A stretch of 64,000 bases of DNA from Gonapodya prolifera JEL478 (GCA_001574975.1 KQ965790.1:69676-133675); one strand, 5' to 3'. Positions 11,529 through 23,708 are shown, numbered from the stretch's first letter. Program-made: numbers and translations. The notes: generated by a model not told the origin, from the sequence alone.

Positions 11529-13243
11529 TCACAGTTTCAACTCCGCTGGCATTGGCTCTCCGAGAACACCGTTCACTGCGTTGTTGATGGTGATTTGGGA
11601 CACTGCGTTGTTTGACGTTTCGACCGGCAAAAGAGCATTAGCGAAGCGCACCGTGAGCACATGGTGAGACTCTACTCACTCTCTTCACGCGTTTCTCGAG
11701 TCGCGGAACCTTTCATGGTGAGTACGTTTATCAAGCGGATAACAAATCACTATTATGACATGCGTCACAGTCACAAGACATACCAAGGTGGGGCAAAAGT
11801 GTCATGCCAGGCAATCGCAGCAGCTCATCGTCCATGGGAAGAGGCTCCGGCGTCATGACGTCCAGGCCGACCCCTCCCAGATGTCCCTCTCGAACGACCC
11901 GTACGAGGTCGGGCTGCACAACAATCCCGCCTCTGGCGACGTTGACCACTACGGCACCCTTGGGGAGGAGTTTGAGGCGGCCATAGTTGATGATTCCCTG
12001 GGTTTGGGGAGTGAGCGCGCACGTGATGACGAGGACGTCACACAGGGGGAGCATTTCGTCCAGTGAAGAATAGAAGGTCGCGCCAGGTGGTGTGAGGGTG
12101 CGTTCTTTGTCGGCGTGCGGTCTTGTTCCTTGGTACTATCGAAATGATGTCACGACGGTTCACATTGAAAGGACCGTGCCAGAATTTTGCAGACTCACCA
12201 CAAACCGTCCAACTTTGAACGGAACCAGTCGGCGCGCGACCTCTACACCGCAACTTCCCAGCCCCACAATTCCGACCGTTTTTCCCGTCAAGCCCATTCC
12301 CGCCATCCAGGTCGCTGCAAACACAAATCAAAGTTGATTCACGACTCAACACCCGACACAACCGCGACGGGGTGATACCGACGGTTCCAAGCGCCCCACT
12401 TCCCGGCCCGCAGCTCTTCCTCCGCGTCCCGGAACTTGCGGCACGCGGCCAAGACGAGTCCGACGGCTATTTCGGCGACGGCGTCCGTGAGCACATCTGG
12501 CGTGTACCCGAGCCGGATTGAGCGCTCCTTCAGTAGGGGTGTGGGGATGTGCTCGTAGCCGACGGACATGGTGGAGATGGCTTTGAGCGAGGGACCTTGT
12601 GGCGTGGATGGGAACGTGAAAACGTGACCAGAACGGGGTTGGGGCTTTTCGTAGCTACCAGCAGCGTCAAGGATCTCTTGGTCGACTTTCTCCGTGAGGG
12701 TGAGGATGATTCCAGAGATTGGTGCGCTCTCTGAAATCAGTCGAGCGAGTCAGCATCCCAGACTCGACTGCGTTTCTCAAAGGAACCAACCTTTGAGGTA
12801 ACGTATCATCGTGTCCTGCAAGAGGTTCGGGGCAAATCATGTTCGTGAATGCTTTTCGGACACAGCTCGGCGGCGATTTACCTTTGGGCAGACCTCCCGA
12901 ATACCCGTCCGTATAAAATCGACGCTTTTTCGTTCGATGTGGGGGCACGATGGCCCCATGAACACATGATCACCACAATGTATGTTCTTCACCTACACCA
13001 GACTCACCGCGTCTCCTTCTCCAGCGCCGCCATCGCGTCCTCCGTGAGCTCTCTGGCGACCAAGATGCGCGGCTTGGCCACCGACAGGTGCCGAATGGCA
13101 CCGGTAGTGCCGGAAAGTAACAACCATCGTCTGGTGCTGCTGGTCGCGATCGGACCTCGATGGGGCGCTTTTCCGCTCGCAAAGTGGGCCCGAAGGGTGC
13201 TGGAGGCAATGGAGGACGGCGAAAGGGCGTGGAGGAGTCGCAT
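11529..13243 (-). CDS. GRHPR: Glyoxylate/hydroxypyruvate reductase (D-2-hydroxyacid dehydrogenase)
   Basis: This NAD(P)H enzyme reduces glyoxylate and hydroxypyruvate. ATG 13243 starts a likely mitochondrial presequence (MRLLHALSPSSIASS, basic and serine-rich) before KPRILVARELTEDAMAALE. Later exons give ISGIILTLTEKVDQEILDAAG, STMSVGYEHIP, LGYTPDVLTDAVAEIAVGL and the nucleotide motif GKTVGIVGLGSCGVEVARR. The catalytic Arg (NVARGGIVV), Glu (TPEPLPMDDEL) and His (LLPHLGSAT) are all present. The last two introns are small: one follows LLPHLG and one follows RETREE. Together they restore the end of the protein as NNAVNGVLGEPMPAELKL with TGA at 11529. The second exon (about 12800-13000) is uncertain. 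A false stop near 11683 lies inside the final intron. Confidence 0.88.
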
Positions 13244-13938
13244 TGTGGGTTCTAGCGCAACGGCGAGTTTGTGGGCACTCGGCAATTATTTATGATGCAT
13301 CGGTTGGCCGTCGCAGGCAGGTTTATTTATCCCCACATGACAGGGTTCCAGAATTGAGATGTGCGCTCCAGCTATGTCAGCCTGTAATGCATTTGCAATA
13401 CTGTAAATATGTTGACTTGGAACGGCCCATATAGAGTTGAGTTTATCCGGGTCACGTGAGTCTGGAGCAATGACCACCAACTGAGGGAGATGGCAATAGC
13501 ACCTCGCCTTGCCGGAGCGTGAATTAACGATGACTACGCAATTCCGCTGAGAGATTTACGGAATCAAAATATAAAAATGTTGAAAGGCAAAGGATATAAA
13601 CTATATGAGATGAACAGATCTTCGGAATATAAGATACCAGGCTTTGGTTCGACTTCGACTAAGGGGGACACCACCGAAACGCGAAGAAGCAAGTAAGAAA
13701 GAGCATTGCCCCAGCTGCCCATGGACAATGAGTTCCCGAAAGAATATCTCAGACAAATGCCCCTCCATCTCAAGTAAAATAAATGATTTTATGCTTATGG
13801 TGCGGTCCGAGAGGGATGAAGGTGGTGACACGGCTGTTCGCACGCAACTCAAAAGAAGCCAGGGACTCCGTTTTTGTTACCGGTGCACCGCAGCAAGCCC
13901 AACACCGAAACTCTGCGACACGAAAAAGAGACCGCGGG
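13244..13938. other. Intergenic region between divergent genes
   Basis: Nearly 700 bp upstream of both the reductase (minus) and the kleisin (plus). No coding motif is visible. An AT-rich part at about 13540-13640 may be promoter or 5' UTR. Confidence 0.45.
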
Positions 13939-16900
13939 ATGTCGTTTCTGTCCAAGGACGTTCTGACGCGGAAGGCGGGAAAGGGTATCGGAGTCGTATG
14001 GTGGGTGACTCGGTGTTGGGGGCGTGGGTTGGGAGGGGTGGACAGCCAGAGGCGGGTGGTCGAGGGGAGATACGGGAGAAGGAAATGCGAGGAGGAAAGA
14101 AGAGGAGTGGGACAAAGGAGTTGGAAGGCAGCAGAAGGGGCGGATACTGACACTGCTCGTCCCAACGTCATCCCCCTCCCTATTCACCCCCAGGATCGCA
14201 GCCCATGTCGGGACCAAGAGCAGCATGAAGCGACTGAGCAAGAAGGAGGTACAGGGTGTGGACGTTGTTGAGTGCTGGTACGTCGAGTAGCGGGGTGGGT
14301 CTTGCGCAGTTACCGTCACCAACGAACACCGCACCCACGAAGCAACTACATCGTGAAGCCGCCAGAACCACTCGCGCTGCGCATGTCGTCAAATCTTATG
14401 GTTGGAGTCGCGAGAGTGCTGCTGCAGCAGTACATGTTCCATCAAAGTTCGTGAGAACAGTCTTGCACACTTCGTTCTCTCATTCTAACTCTGTCGCCCT
14501 CTCTTACTCTCACTCTCGCTTCTCCCCTCTTCGACCCCTAAAACACGTCCCACACTCGTCACTCATCCACCACCCACCAACGCACCAACAGCCGACCTCG
14601 CCACATTCCACCTCCGCCTCAAAGCCGCGACAGCAGAGGCCATCTCGGGAAAGCCAGATGTCGACATGAAGGACCCAAAAGTCAGAGAGGACGTTATCAC
14701 GCTTAGACTCGGGCATGAGATCGAGTGGGAAGGGGGGTTGGTTGTCGGGGTGAGTTGCATCCGGAGGTTGGAGTGAAAGTGACAGGATGGAACGATGGAA
14801 GGGGCTCCAACGAGGCTCCGGACGCGAGAAATCCTTGCGAGCAAGCGGGAACGTCCGACCACGTACTTCAAAGAGTTTTGGACCGATGAAACGGCGAGCA
14901 CCGAGGAAACATGTCCTCACTGCGGAGTGTAAATCGGATTTGGGAGTTCCCGAGTGAAGAGCAAGGCGTTACTCACCACACTCTTCGCACAAACCCCTCG
15001 TCCAGGCCCACGCCGCCAACCTCGGCTGGTTACGAGCACCACAAGGCACGCACCTATCGCAGTCCATCCCGACCACATTACCCACGTCAGTCTCGGCACC
15101 CCAGTCCGCCGGATCGCAGCCCTCACTGTCTCAGGCATCGGTCGATATCGGAATGGGTAGGAACAGGGCGGACGTGTTCGGACTCGGCGAGCCGGGGTTT
15201 CCGGGGCGGTTGGAAGGTGCTGCGGGCCGCCGAGATGCAACGAGTACGGGCGTGGGAAGGTGAGTTGGTGGATGCTACCAAGCGCGGGAGGGGTCTTGCC
15301 ATTGGATGCAGGACCTGGAAGTTGGAAGATGGGTGTTCGAAGACCGCGTGTGGAGAGCTTGCGGGCCAAGGGGGGAAGAGTCCCATGGTTAATTATCTCG
15401 GCGGGGTGGTGCCGACACTTTCTCACACACCTACCAAACCCTACCGCAACCCAACACCATCACTCCAGTGCCCGCCGCTCCTCCTCCCTCCTCACCCTCC
15501 CCGCCGACGCCGATCTCGTCCCCGACGGCGCAGATCCCTACGCGTACGACCCGGCTGCCGACCCACTGAACGATCTGTTCGCCGGTGCGGGCGGGGAAGT
15601 GGATTTGTTCGGGGAGTTGGATGAGGTCCAGAAAGAACATGGAGGTGGGCGGGGTCGGTGGGGGAGGAAGAGGGCTCGTGCGGGGGTGGGAGAGGGCGGG
15701 GGCGAAGGCGAGGAAGGGGTAGAGGGTGATGAGCGGATGGTTGGGGAGGGTGATCTGGTGAGTGTATTGCGTCAGGTTGGAATGTGAGACGGGAACACTG
15801 ATGACCCCCCAAAAATAGGATCTCTTTTCCCCGCTCGACCTCCTCATCCCCCGCACGCACCCTTCCTCCTCCGCTTCCGCCGCCGCCTCGGCTGCGAAAT
15901 CGCTTCCCACGCCACCCCCAGAGTCGCCCCCCGCCGACAAGCCCGCCCACGCCCCAGCTCGCAAACGTGCCCGCCACAAGAAACCCAGCGTGATGGACGA
16001 CAAGACCCAGATGGGACACGCGGATCTATTTGCTGCGAAGGACGCTGCGGCGGAGTGGGTGGGCGATGAGGCGGGGTGGAGTGGATGGGGTAAGGTGTGT
16101 ATTGTCGTTGCGTGGGTGTGAAGGGAGAAGTGGACTGATCTTGGCTTTTGGTTTGGGAAATGATCGATAGGCCAAACACGAAGCGGACAAGAAGGCTGCG
16201 GTGGAGGTGCTTCGAGCAGCACATTGGTCGTGTGAGTATTACCGCAGTCTTTTGTTTGTGTTAATCAAAGCAACATTGGACCCCCCCCCCCATCTGGCGC
16301 CTCAGTCATCCCCCCACCTGAAATTGCAACGTTGTGGGAGACGCATGTTTTGGTGCCACGGAAAGACGGTGAGGCGGACCTTTTGCTTTTGGGGATTTGA
16401 ACTCGCAAGGTTACAAACGAAACTGTTCAAATCCGATTTTAGCTCTTGAGGCGCTCACAGCCGAGCATACCGTCGCCACCGCGAGGTCACGCAAAAATTC
16501 TGCAGCCAAGAAAAAGGGTGGCAAACAGGAAGACGCAGAACGCGGTCCAGACGCCCCAGCTGACGCACACCATGAGGGCGATGTGGTCCCGGCCCTTGAC
16601 GACGGCATCGAGTTCGGGAGAGACGTATTCATGGGCGCTGATGGTAGCATGGACGTGGACGTGGAGATGGCCCGCGGGCGCAAGCAGGAAGGGTCCTCAA
16701 TCGGACTGAGTCCCGCCGTGTGGAGGAGAGACGGGTCAAGCGAGGGCGGCGTGGGGATGAGCGCGGTCAAGGGAGGAACGCCTTGGAGTGGGACTGCGGG
16801 GGGCGAGGGGGGCTGGGAGTGGGGCGGTGGGAAGTGAGTGTGTGGGAAAAGGGACGGTTTTTGGTAGGTGCTGATGGATCGTGATGTTAGGTCATCCGTG

Positions 16901-17436
16901 TCTGGAAGTCGCAAATCCATGATGGGTGGTGTCGGTTACTCTCCGCTTTTTAAGGATGGTGATGGCGGTACGGCAGAGGGTGAGTTGAGTTCTTGTGTGA
17001 GTGTTTTGAGCAGTTGGTGATCACAAATTGCGCTGCAGAGCTTCTTCCATTCGACGAGACCGATATCGAGCTGGCGGATATAGCGCGGGAAAGTATCAAG
17101 TTCTATAAGTGAGTCTCCATCGTTGTTAATCGTGCTGCATGATTCTCACGACAGCTTGGGGTTGGTGTAGCTTCGTCCAGCAAGTGTTGCGGCAGGCGCG
17201 TACGGACGTCACTTACTTCTTCGACTTGCTGGGGCCGAAACCGACCAGGGGGGATAAGGCCAACAAGTTCACTGCCAGTGAGTCACCTGTGTGGGGCCTG
17301 ATGCTGACCCGGTTGACATGTATGCTTTTTTGCAAACCCTCACTCAGTGCTGTCGCTGGCAACGAGAAGCATGATCGGTGTCAAGCAAGAGGAGGCGTTC
17401 GGAGACATACAGATCAGACTGAAGAAGGGCGCGTGA
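13939..17436 (+). CDS. REC8: Cohesin kleisin subunit, Rec8/Rad21 family
   Basis: Kleisins close the cohesin ring by binding Smc3 with the N-terminus and Smc1 with a C-terminal winged helix. ATG 13939 begins MSFLSKDVLTRKAGKGIGVVW. An intron then leads to IAAHVGTKSSMKRLSKKEV and, after another, YIVKPPEPLALRMSSNLMVG and GVARVLLQQYMF, the conserved N-terminal kleisin fold. The middle is a charged, disordered linker in several exons, including a RKRARHKKPSVMDDKTQM stretch like the linker motif of this family. The C-terminal exons read FVQQVLRQARTDVTYFFDLL, then GPKPTRGDKANKF, then ATRSMIGVKQEEAFGDIQI, a clear winged helix, ending at TGA 17434-17436. At least eleven introns are needed. PLALR and QQY at the N-terminus favour Rec8 over mitotic Rad21, but this is not decisive. 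The exon near 15000 is the least certain. Confidence 0.85.
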
Positions 17437-17949
17437 GGGGTCATCAACAAGGGATGGGAATGGGTTAGACTTTACGTTTCGAATTTCGTTTTCAGCTCAA
17501 AATAATCAAAGACAAGAAAATGTACAAATTTTAAGAATGGTAAATAAAAAGTGGATAAGTACACTAAATGGCGATTGGATTCACGCAGTCGTGTGGTGAA
17601 GGGGAAGGGGAGCGAGATGGGGGGTGGAGAGACCGAGACAGTGGCAGAGAAAAAAAGAGAAAAAAGGGAAGTGCGACCGTATTCCTATATCAGTCAGGGG
17701 GACTGAGTTTGATCAATTTTTAGCCGCAGACCAGGAGTGACGACAGCAACACTGCGCCCAACACTTCCCACATAGTCTGGCAGTCCAGCCCCAAAGGAGA
17801 CCTGGCTTGAGAAGTACTGGTGTGATTTCGGCACAGTAACTCTCTCCTTCTTCCCGCACTGTCCACAGAGCATTCACCGTGAGCAGGACCGCATACGTCA
17901 CACTCCTTCCGTCTCTGTTTCCTCCCTTTCCGCCCACCACTTGGCTCCC
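17437..17949. other. Intergenic region
   Basis: About 510 bp between two plus-strand genes, with a purine-rich stretch (agaaaaaaagagaaaaaag) near 17645-17670. No gene is seen. Confidence 0.45.
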
Positions 17950-19994
17950 ATGAAACACCGCAAAAGACGCTGGCCCCGACCTCCACTCCCGCTCCAATCC
18001 CTGCCTGTAGAAATCATTGTTCACATCGCTCACTTCTGCACTTTCCGTCTCGCCTTTCCTACAAAAGCCCTCAACCGCAGTCTCGCCCACATCTTTCAGC
18101 ACCACTCGCGCGGAATTGCGCGCAGGGCCTTGCACCACTTCGACAAACCCACACATGCTCTATACTATGAAGCTGTCAGAGGCTGCTCCGCCGTCGTGGC
18201 TTTGCTGTGCCCCTTGGTCGTCGTGAATGCCATATTCAGGCTCAGCGAGCGCACCGAGCTTTGCGCGGCGCTCTGGGTGGCATGTGCGCTAGGGCACTGC
18301 GACACCGCCCGCGTGCTCATCACTCACGGGGCCGACGTACACCTGCGCTCGGACCAGGCCCTCTTGAATGCCGCAGAGGCGGGGCACTCTGACGTGGTGG
18401 AAATGCTTTTTCAGCATGGCGCGTTCGTGAATGCTCAAGCCGGTGAGGCGCTCAGACGAGCCGTGGTGGATCGGCGCATGGATGTGGTCCGCGTTCTGCT
18501 TTCGTGGAGCACAGCGTTGGATGCCACGTCGGTGGACGTGGTTGACACGGCAATGGTCCGGGGGTTCGACAAGATCCTGGCACTGCTCCTTGCCCATGCG
18601 GGCCGGCAGATAACGTGGATGGGGGGACCAATTTCTGGCCGGGAAGGACGCCTCCAAAGGGCTGCTGGACGAGGTTACAGTGACGTCGTCTCAGCCCTCC
18701 TGACACACGTTCCATTTACCAGCCAATACAAGTCCAGCGCGCTCTTGTACGCTGCAAGGAATGAACACAGGAACATTGTCGACCTCTTCTTGTCTCACGG
18801 CGTGGACACGCGGGACTACTCCGTCCTCAAAGCACTCATCATAGTCGCAGGTTCCGGATCCCTCTCCATCGTAGAGGTACTTGCTCACGGTGGCGTCGAC
18901 ATACACGCAGACAACGACTCGGCACTGATCGGGGCGGTACACAGGCGGGTGGATCGACATGGTCCTTCTGCTCCTGAACCTGGACACTGCGGCGACGGCA
19001 TTTGACGTGGACACCGACTTCCTCCTTGTACGCGCAGCTGAGATGGGGTTTACAAAAATCGTGGTTATGCTGCTTGATGGGTTCCAGACCAGGTTCACGG
19101 CCAAGGCCGTGTACGCCCTCCTGCGGGCAGTGATGGCAGACCAGCACGAGGTTGTCAGCACGCTCCTGAACGCGCGTCTTCGCGTGTCCCAGAGATACTT
19201 GCACGACGCACTCATGAATTCGTGCACGGCGGCTCTTGGCGAATCGAGCGGGGACGCGAAGATTGTTGCCATGCTTGTGGACTACGGGGCCGACGTACAT
19301 GCTCAGGACGACTTGGTACTTATGAACGCTTGTACTGCCGGGAATGTGGAAGCGGTCAAGGTGTTGCTTGGTTACGGGGCAAACGTGCATACGAGGTCCG
19401 ACGAGGCATCGCTGACTGTTGCGGCAATGAAGTCAAGCAGAGTCGTTGATATTGTTGCCACACATTTGGCTCACGGTGCAGACGTGCACGCTCAAGATGA
19501 TTTGGCACTGAGGAACGCGTGTTCGAAGGGGCATGCGGAGATTGTTAAGATGCTACTTGATCACGGTGCGAACGTGCATGCAAAGTCTGACGAGGCGTTC
19601 GGGACCTCTGTGTCAAAGGGCGAGTCGAGCAGCCACATGGAGATTGTTGCCATGCTTGTGGCCCATTGGGCGGATGTGCGCAAAAGATGATTTCGCACTG
19701 AGGAACGCCTGTGCTCAGCGGCACGTGAAGGCTGTCAAGGTGCTGCTTGATTGGGGTGCGAACATGCGTGCAATGTCTGACATTGCACTCTGGACTGCTG
19801 TTTGGTCTCGCCAAAAAGCTATGTGGACACTCCAATTGGACAGAATAACGTGTCCTTCAGACAAGCCTCTCGCGATTGCGAAGACCAAAAGTGTGGTTGT
19901 GCTGCAGGTTCTCTTGGAGCATGATCGGGTTGTCAATGAGGTGAATGGGATGCAGTGGTGGAAAGCATGGAGAAACAGCTGGCTCTTCGTATAA
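17950..19994 (+). pseudogene. F-box-like ankyrin-repeat protein gene with two frameshifts
   Basis: The N-terminus (MKHRKRRWPRPPLPLQSLP then VEIIVHIAHF) resembles an F-box-like segment. It is followed by at least ten ankyrin repeats, seen as recurring phrases such as HCDTARVLITHGADVHLRS, HSDVVEMLFQHGAFVNA and HAEIVKMLLDHGANVHAKS. Such proteins usually act as interaction scaffolds or ubiquitin-ligase adaptors. The repeat series crosses three frames. One shift is at about 18936-18945 (a one-base change within the GCGGTACACAGG region), the other at about 19675-19686, where a copy of the phrase ADVHAQDD has lost two bases. No GT-AG intron of suitable length and phase explains either shift. The last repeats (19300-19800) are nearly identical to each other, which suggests recent duplication. 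It could be a decaying pseudogene or an intact gene with sequencing errors. Confidence 0.7.
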
Positions 19995-20984
19995 AAGGTT
20001 ACGCGGTTGGAAGAGCCTGTCCGAAACATGTTGGACGAAATTGCCTACTTCCTTCAACAGTTGATTTTTCACATAATGAATTTACAATACAGAATTGAAA
20101 TCATGAATTCCGAATCATCAATTTGTGGGGAAGGCGAAGACAGAGACAAATCAGCGCAGGTCGGTCGTCATCACGCACTAACTCGACGTAACAGTACGTT
20201 CTTGAATATCACAAACACTCCTTTCCGAGCCCTTACCAGAGAATTTTTTTTCTTCTTGTAAATTTAGCCGGAGGCGGTGTGACTGGGAACCCTGCTGTGC
20301 CCCCAGGCCTTCCCAACAATTTTCACCATCTGAGTCCGGACGGCCCGTGGAGCAGGCGGGCGGGAGCTGGAGGGAAGGAGGAGAGTGGAAACCGGTGGAT
20401 AATGGCGGAGTGGAGTCCTGAACAGGAGAAAGCCCTCCCATGCGTTTGCGGCGTGTCCGGCGTTGCGAGACCTGGCAGTTCTTTATTTGTGGCCTCTGCA
20501 TGCCGGTAGTATCCAACGAGACCTATCGCTGGTGGCGAACTGGTCACTAGTTAACCAGTTTAGAAAAGCTTTGTCTTGCCTTGGGTGTTGAAGCATATCA
20601 ACACATTTCCCGATGACTTACATTGAAATGCGGTCGCATTTTCCCTTCTTCTCTTCTTCCCCTCTTTTTCTCTCTGTCGCTTTGTCGCTGTCTCTCTCTC
20701 TCTGTCCCTCCCCCCCACCCTCTCTCTCTCTCTCAGGCACACTCAGACACAAACACACATACACCCCGTTTTCTCTGTTTCTTCCCCCTCCCCTCTCTTC
20801 AACGGCTGCTGCCTGAAGCAGAGTGTTGCAAGTCTCTAGTGGAATAGGCTCGGTCATTTGATTAATTATAAGAAAGGTAGGGCTTGAGTGGGATGTGTGC
20901 AACGCCATCCCGAACTTCATTGTGCCAATCAATTTGTATTGCGTGCTGTTGGACGTAACGACTCCAAAGACCAGGAAGCCGAAA
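19995..20984. other. Intergenic region containing a pyrimidine-rich repeat
   Basis: About 990 bp between the ankyrin gene and NDUFS7. Apart from the CT-rich tract listed separately I see nothing with coding character. Confidence 0.45.
20640..20808. repeat. CT-rich microsatellite tract
   Basis: A long pyrimidine tract on the plus strand with runs of TC repeats (about 20689-20704 and 20730-20745), a run of seven or more C, and a short CA-rich part. It is simple-sequence DNA; open frames of 60-160 codons across it on both strands are by-products of the composition. Confidence 0.9.
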
Positions 20985-22170
20985 ATGAGCGTCAAGGGTG
21001 AGAATCGTATCCTGGGTATCTTTTGTCGTCCTTCGATGCTCCTTCCAACCCTCTCATCCTGCGTGTCTCCTCCAATTCGCAAACCGATCGTACTTCTGAC
21101 GCAACACATTCCCAGCCATCACGTCTCTCGCCCGCCTCCCCGTCACTTCTCTCTCTGTCATCCATTCACCAACGCTCCCGGCTGTCGTCCTCCCGGCGGC
21201 CAGGGCCGCGTTCACCCCTCGGTCCAGGGCCATGTCAGCCGTGGCAGCTGCGGAGGCGCCCGTTGGGACAGGGGCCATTGCCCCGGTGGAGAAAAAGGGA
21301 GCCGGTGGTGCGTTGGCGTGCTGTGCATCGGTGTGCGTTGGAGGAAGCTGATTCAGTGTTACTGTGTGGATTGCAGAATATGTCGTTACAAAGCTGGATG
21401 ACATCCTCAACTGGGTTCACAGAGGCTCCGTATGGCCGGTGTACGTTGACTCTTTCTTATGATTTGGCGTTGGCCGCGCCTCTCACACTTCCCGTCTTTC
21501 CAGCACTTTCGGTCTTGCCTGCTGCGCCGTGGAAATGATGCACATGGCTGCCGCCCGTTACGACCAGGATCGTATTGGTATCGTCTTCCGTGCCTCCCCT
21601 CGACAATCCGATGTCATGATTGTTGCCGGGACTTTGACCAACAAAATGGCACCTGCACTCCGAAGGGTGTACGACCAGGTACTGTCGCGAGGGATACTCA
21701 AACGAATACCGGATTGTAATGCTCGTTGACGCTAGATGCCCGAACCCAAATGGGTAATTTCGATGGGATCATGCGCGAACGGAGGTACATTAAATTGTTA
21801 AATTGAGATAGCACATCCGTGATTTGAATTAATTCTTCTCCTTTCCAGGTGGCTACTACCACTACTCCTGTGAGTCTCGAGGCTTACTCTCCTGTTGCTC
21901 CACATTCCTGTTGTGCCTCACCTGACGCTCATGCGTAATCTCTCAAACCTTAGACGCTGTCGTTCGCGGGTGTGACCGCATTGTTCCAGTCGACATCTAC
22001 GTGCCAGGCTGCCCCCCCTCCGCAGAAGCCCTCCTGTACGGCGTCCTCCAGCTCCACAAGAAGATGAAGCGAACCAACCAGCTCCAAATGTGGTGGAGGT
22101 GGGTTTGGATGAGGCCGTTTTGCCCTTTTGAAGCACGGTTGACTCTTTCTTTCTTCTGAACAGGAAGTAA
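20985..22170 (+). CDS. NDUFS7: NADH:ubiquinone oxidoreductase 20-kDa subunit (NDUFS7/PSST)
   Basis: This subunit of mitochondrial complex I holds Fe-S cluster N2 next to the quinone site. A 13-base first exon (ATG 20985, MSVK) splices to a presequence rich in Arg, Ala and Ser ([16 protein letters not shown], then [13 protein letters not shown]). The mature part follows: [73 protein letters not shown], and [20 protein letters not shown]. The four cluster cysteines (the CC pair, SC and GC) are all there. Introns occur after GAG (near 21326), WPV (near 21437), YDQ (near 21679), ANGG (near 21785), YHYS (near 21863) and MWWR (near 22100). The last exon is only seven bases long and ends LQMWWRK at TAA 22168-22170. 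Confidence 0.95.
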
Positions 22171-22536
22171 ACATGGTGGTGTGTGAGGTAATCGTGATTG
22201 CAGTGATGATGATTGCAGTGTAAATGAATTTGAGGATGCTTGTTACAAAAAGCAAATGCTTTCTTCACCTTTCTCGACACTTGGGCGACGGGAGGGCGAT
22301 TACAACCATAAATTTGCCACATCGAAGATCCCTCCGCCAGCAACAATGGGGGCGTATCGTCCCATCTTGCGAGAGAGTCATCTCGCTTCGCCATCCTGTC
22401 CTTCGCTGTAGTGCTACCTCTCTCCCATATGTGCTGTGCCACATACCCTTCCCTTCGACTGTTTTGTTCTCTATGATGAAGAGGACCCCATCTGTTCGGT
22501 TCAGAGGGTTTAGCACCTTGCAACAGCAGCCTGTGG
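22171..22536. other. Intergenic region
   Basis: About 365 bp separating two plus-strand genes. No feature is visible. Confidence 0.4.
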
Positions 22537-23543
22537 ATGGCATCGCATACGGCATCAATTACTATCGCCGCGCTGAAGAACCACCTTCTCCCCCATGGAT
22601 TGGACTTGGTTCTCCCGTTCGCGTCCCATTCTTACCTCGTCAGCAGTACTCAATTGTTGCGGCCCCTGCCGTCATTCCCTCGCAACGATAACCCACTCGG
22701 CATTCTCGTCGGCAACTCCAAAGCGGCCTGGCCCCAATTTTTAGCCTGGCTGGGCCATGATCCCTCCCGAATCGACCTCTCGGATCCGTTCGACACTTGG
22801 GCCAACACCCACATCGTGGACGCCGTATCTGCCGTTTTGGGCCTGAATCAACTGCCGAGCATGGCCTCGGACGCGGCGGGTTCGCGATGCTGTCACGTGG
22901 TCCATGGAGACGGTGCCTATCACCTCCTGTTCTCGAGCATGCCACCCTTCGACATATCATTTCAAAGATGTTCAGCAGCGACGAGGGAATGCTACTTGGA
23001 TGAGACTGTGCACTTGGCGCTACATAAGGAGGTGAGGAATGCGGCTGGACTGTAAGCGTCAAAGACTGTCACAGAGCTCTTTGGCAGTTGGGACCTTGGT
23101 TTGGTCTCCGTGCTATTTTGGTCTTGGACATTCCTTGTGACGAGTCCATCGTGGGGCTCTTTCCCTCGGAGGGCTACGATCCGCACTACTCCCACGACCA
23201 ACTAAAAACGTTGCGAAGTCAAACTCAACCACTGTTTGCAAGCTTGGTTCCGAAGTTTGATGTCAACAAAGAAGGGGATGCTCCGACTTCGAAAGAGACC
23301 GAGAGGATTCGGCTTTCCCAGGTGAAGATTTCTGCCCCTGCGAAAGATGAACCCTGGTGGGCACCATGGGTCGCCGTCCGGGTGATGTCTGGTGTGATGG
23401 CGGGAACCAAAGAGGAGCATACGTACGCGAAGGAGCAAATGGAGTACCATTACACCAAGAATAAGGTGAGTTGGTCTGAAGTGTTGCCACAATTTCCAGA
23501 TTGGAACGCCGGGCTTCTGGACCGGTTTATCAGGAAATACTGA
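22537..23543 (+). CDS. MMACHC (CblC)-like cobalamin trafficking/reductase protein
   Basis: The two exons join by a 56-nt intron at 23032-23087 (gtgagg to ttggcag) to give a 316-residue protein. MMACHC proteins bind imported vitamin B12 in the cytosol and remove its upper axial ligand. Features that fit the family are the N-terminal helix plus HGLDLVLPF, LGILVGNSKAAWPQFLAWL, a DPFDTWANTHIVDAVSAVL helix, and the core block HLALHKELGPWFGLRAILV, which corresponds to the IHPRFGGWFAIRG-type segment of animal MMACHC. The C-terminal helix KEQMEYHYTKNKVSWSEVL also matches in position. The splice is supported because it recreates this block without a stop. Sequence identity to the animal protein appears modest, so another nitroreductase-fold relative remains possible. 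Confidence 0.65.
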
Positions 23544-23708
23544 GGAAAGCACTTGAGCGTTGAAGGTTCAAGTGCTCCTGGAGCATAGTGTCCATTTCGC
23601 TATCATGAACTTGTTGGAAAAATGAAATGAATTAGTTTTGCAAGTGATCATTTGGTGTGCCCAAAATTTTTCCGTCCACGTCACGACGTTGCCGCGATTC
23701 GGCATCAA

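Noticed and set aside
11540-11670. Plus-strand frame reading FNSAGIGSPRTPFTALLM as a C-terminal exon of the hypothetical gene
   Set aside because: The same bases on the minus strand encode the true C-terminus of the reductase (NAVNGVLGEPMPAELKL), so the plus-strand reading is a shadow.
11680-11700. TAG stop shortly after LPHLGSATRETREE, suggesting a truncated reductase
   Set aside because: The stop is part of a gtgagtag donor; the following intron leads to the normal C-terminal sequence.
15431-16222. Long minus-strand open frames opposite the kleisin gene
   Set aside because: They are His/Pro-rich shadows of Gly/Ala/Glu-rich coding sequence on the plus strand, with no family signature.
20618-21109. 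Minus-strand frame of 163 codons with Arg/Glu repeats
   Set aside because: It is produced by the CT microsatellite and carries no conserved sequence.
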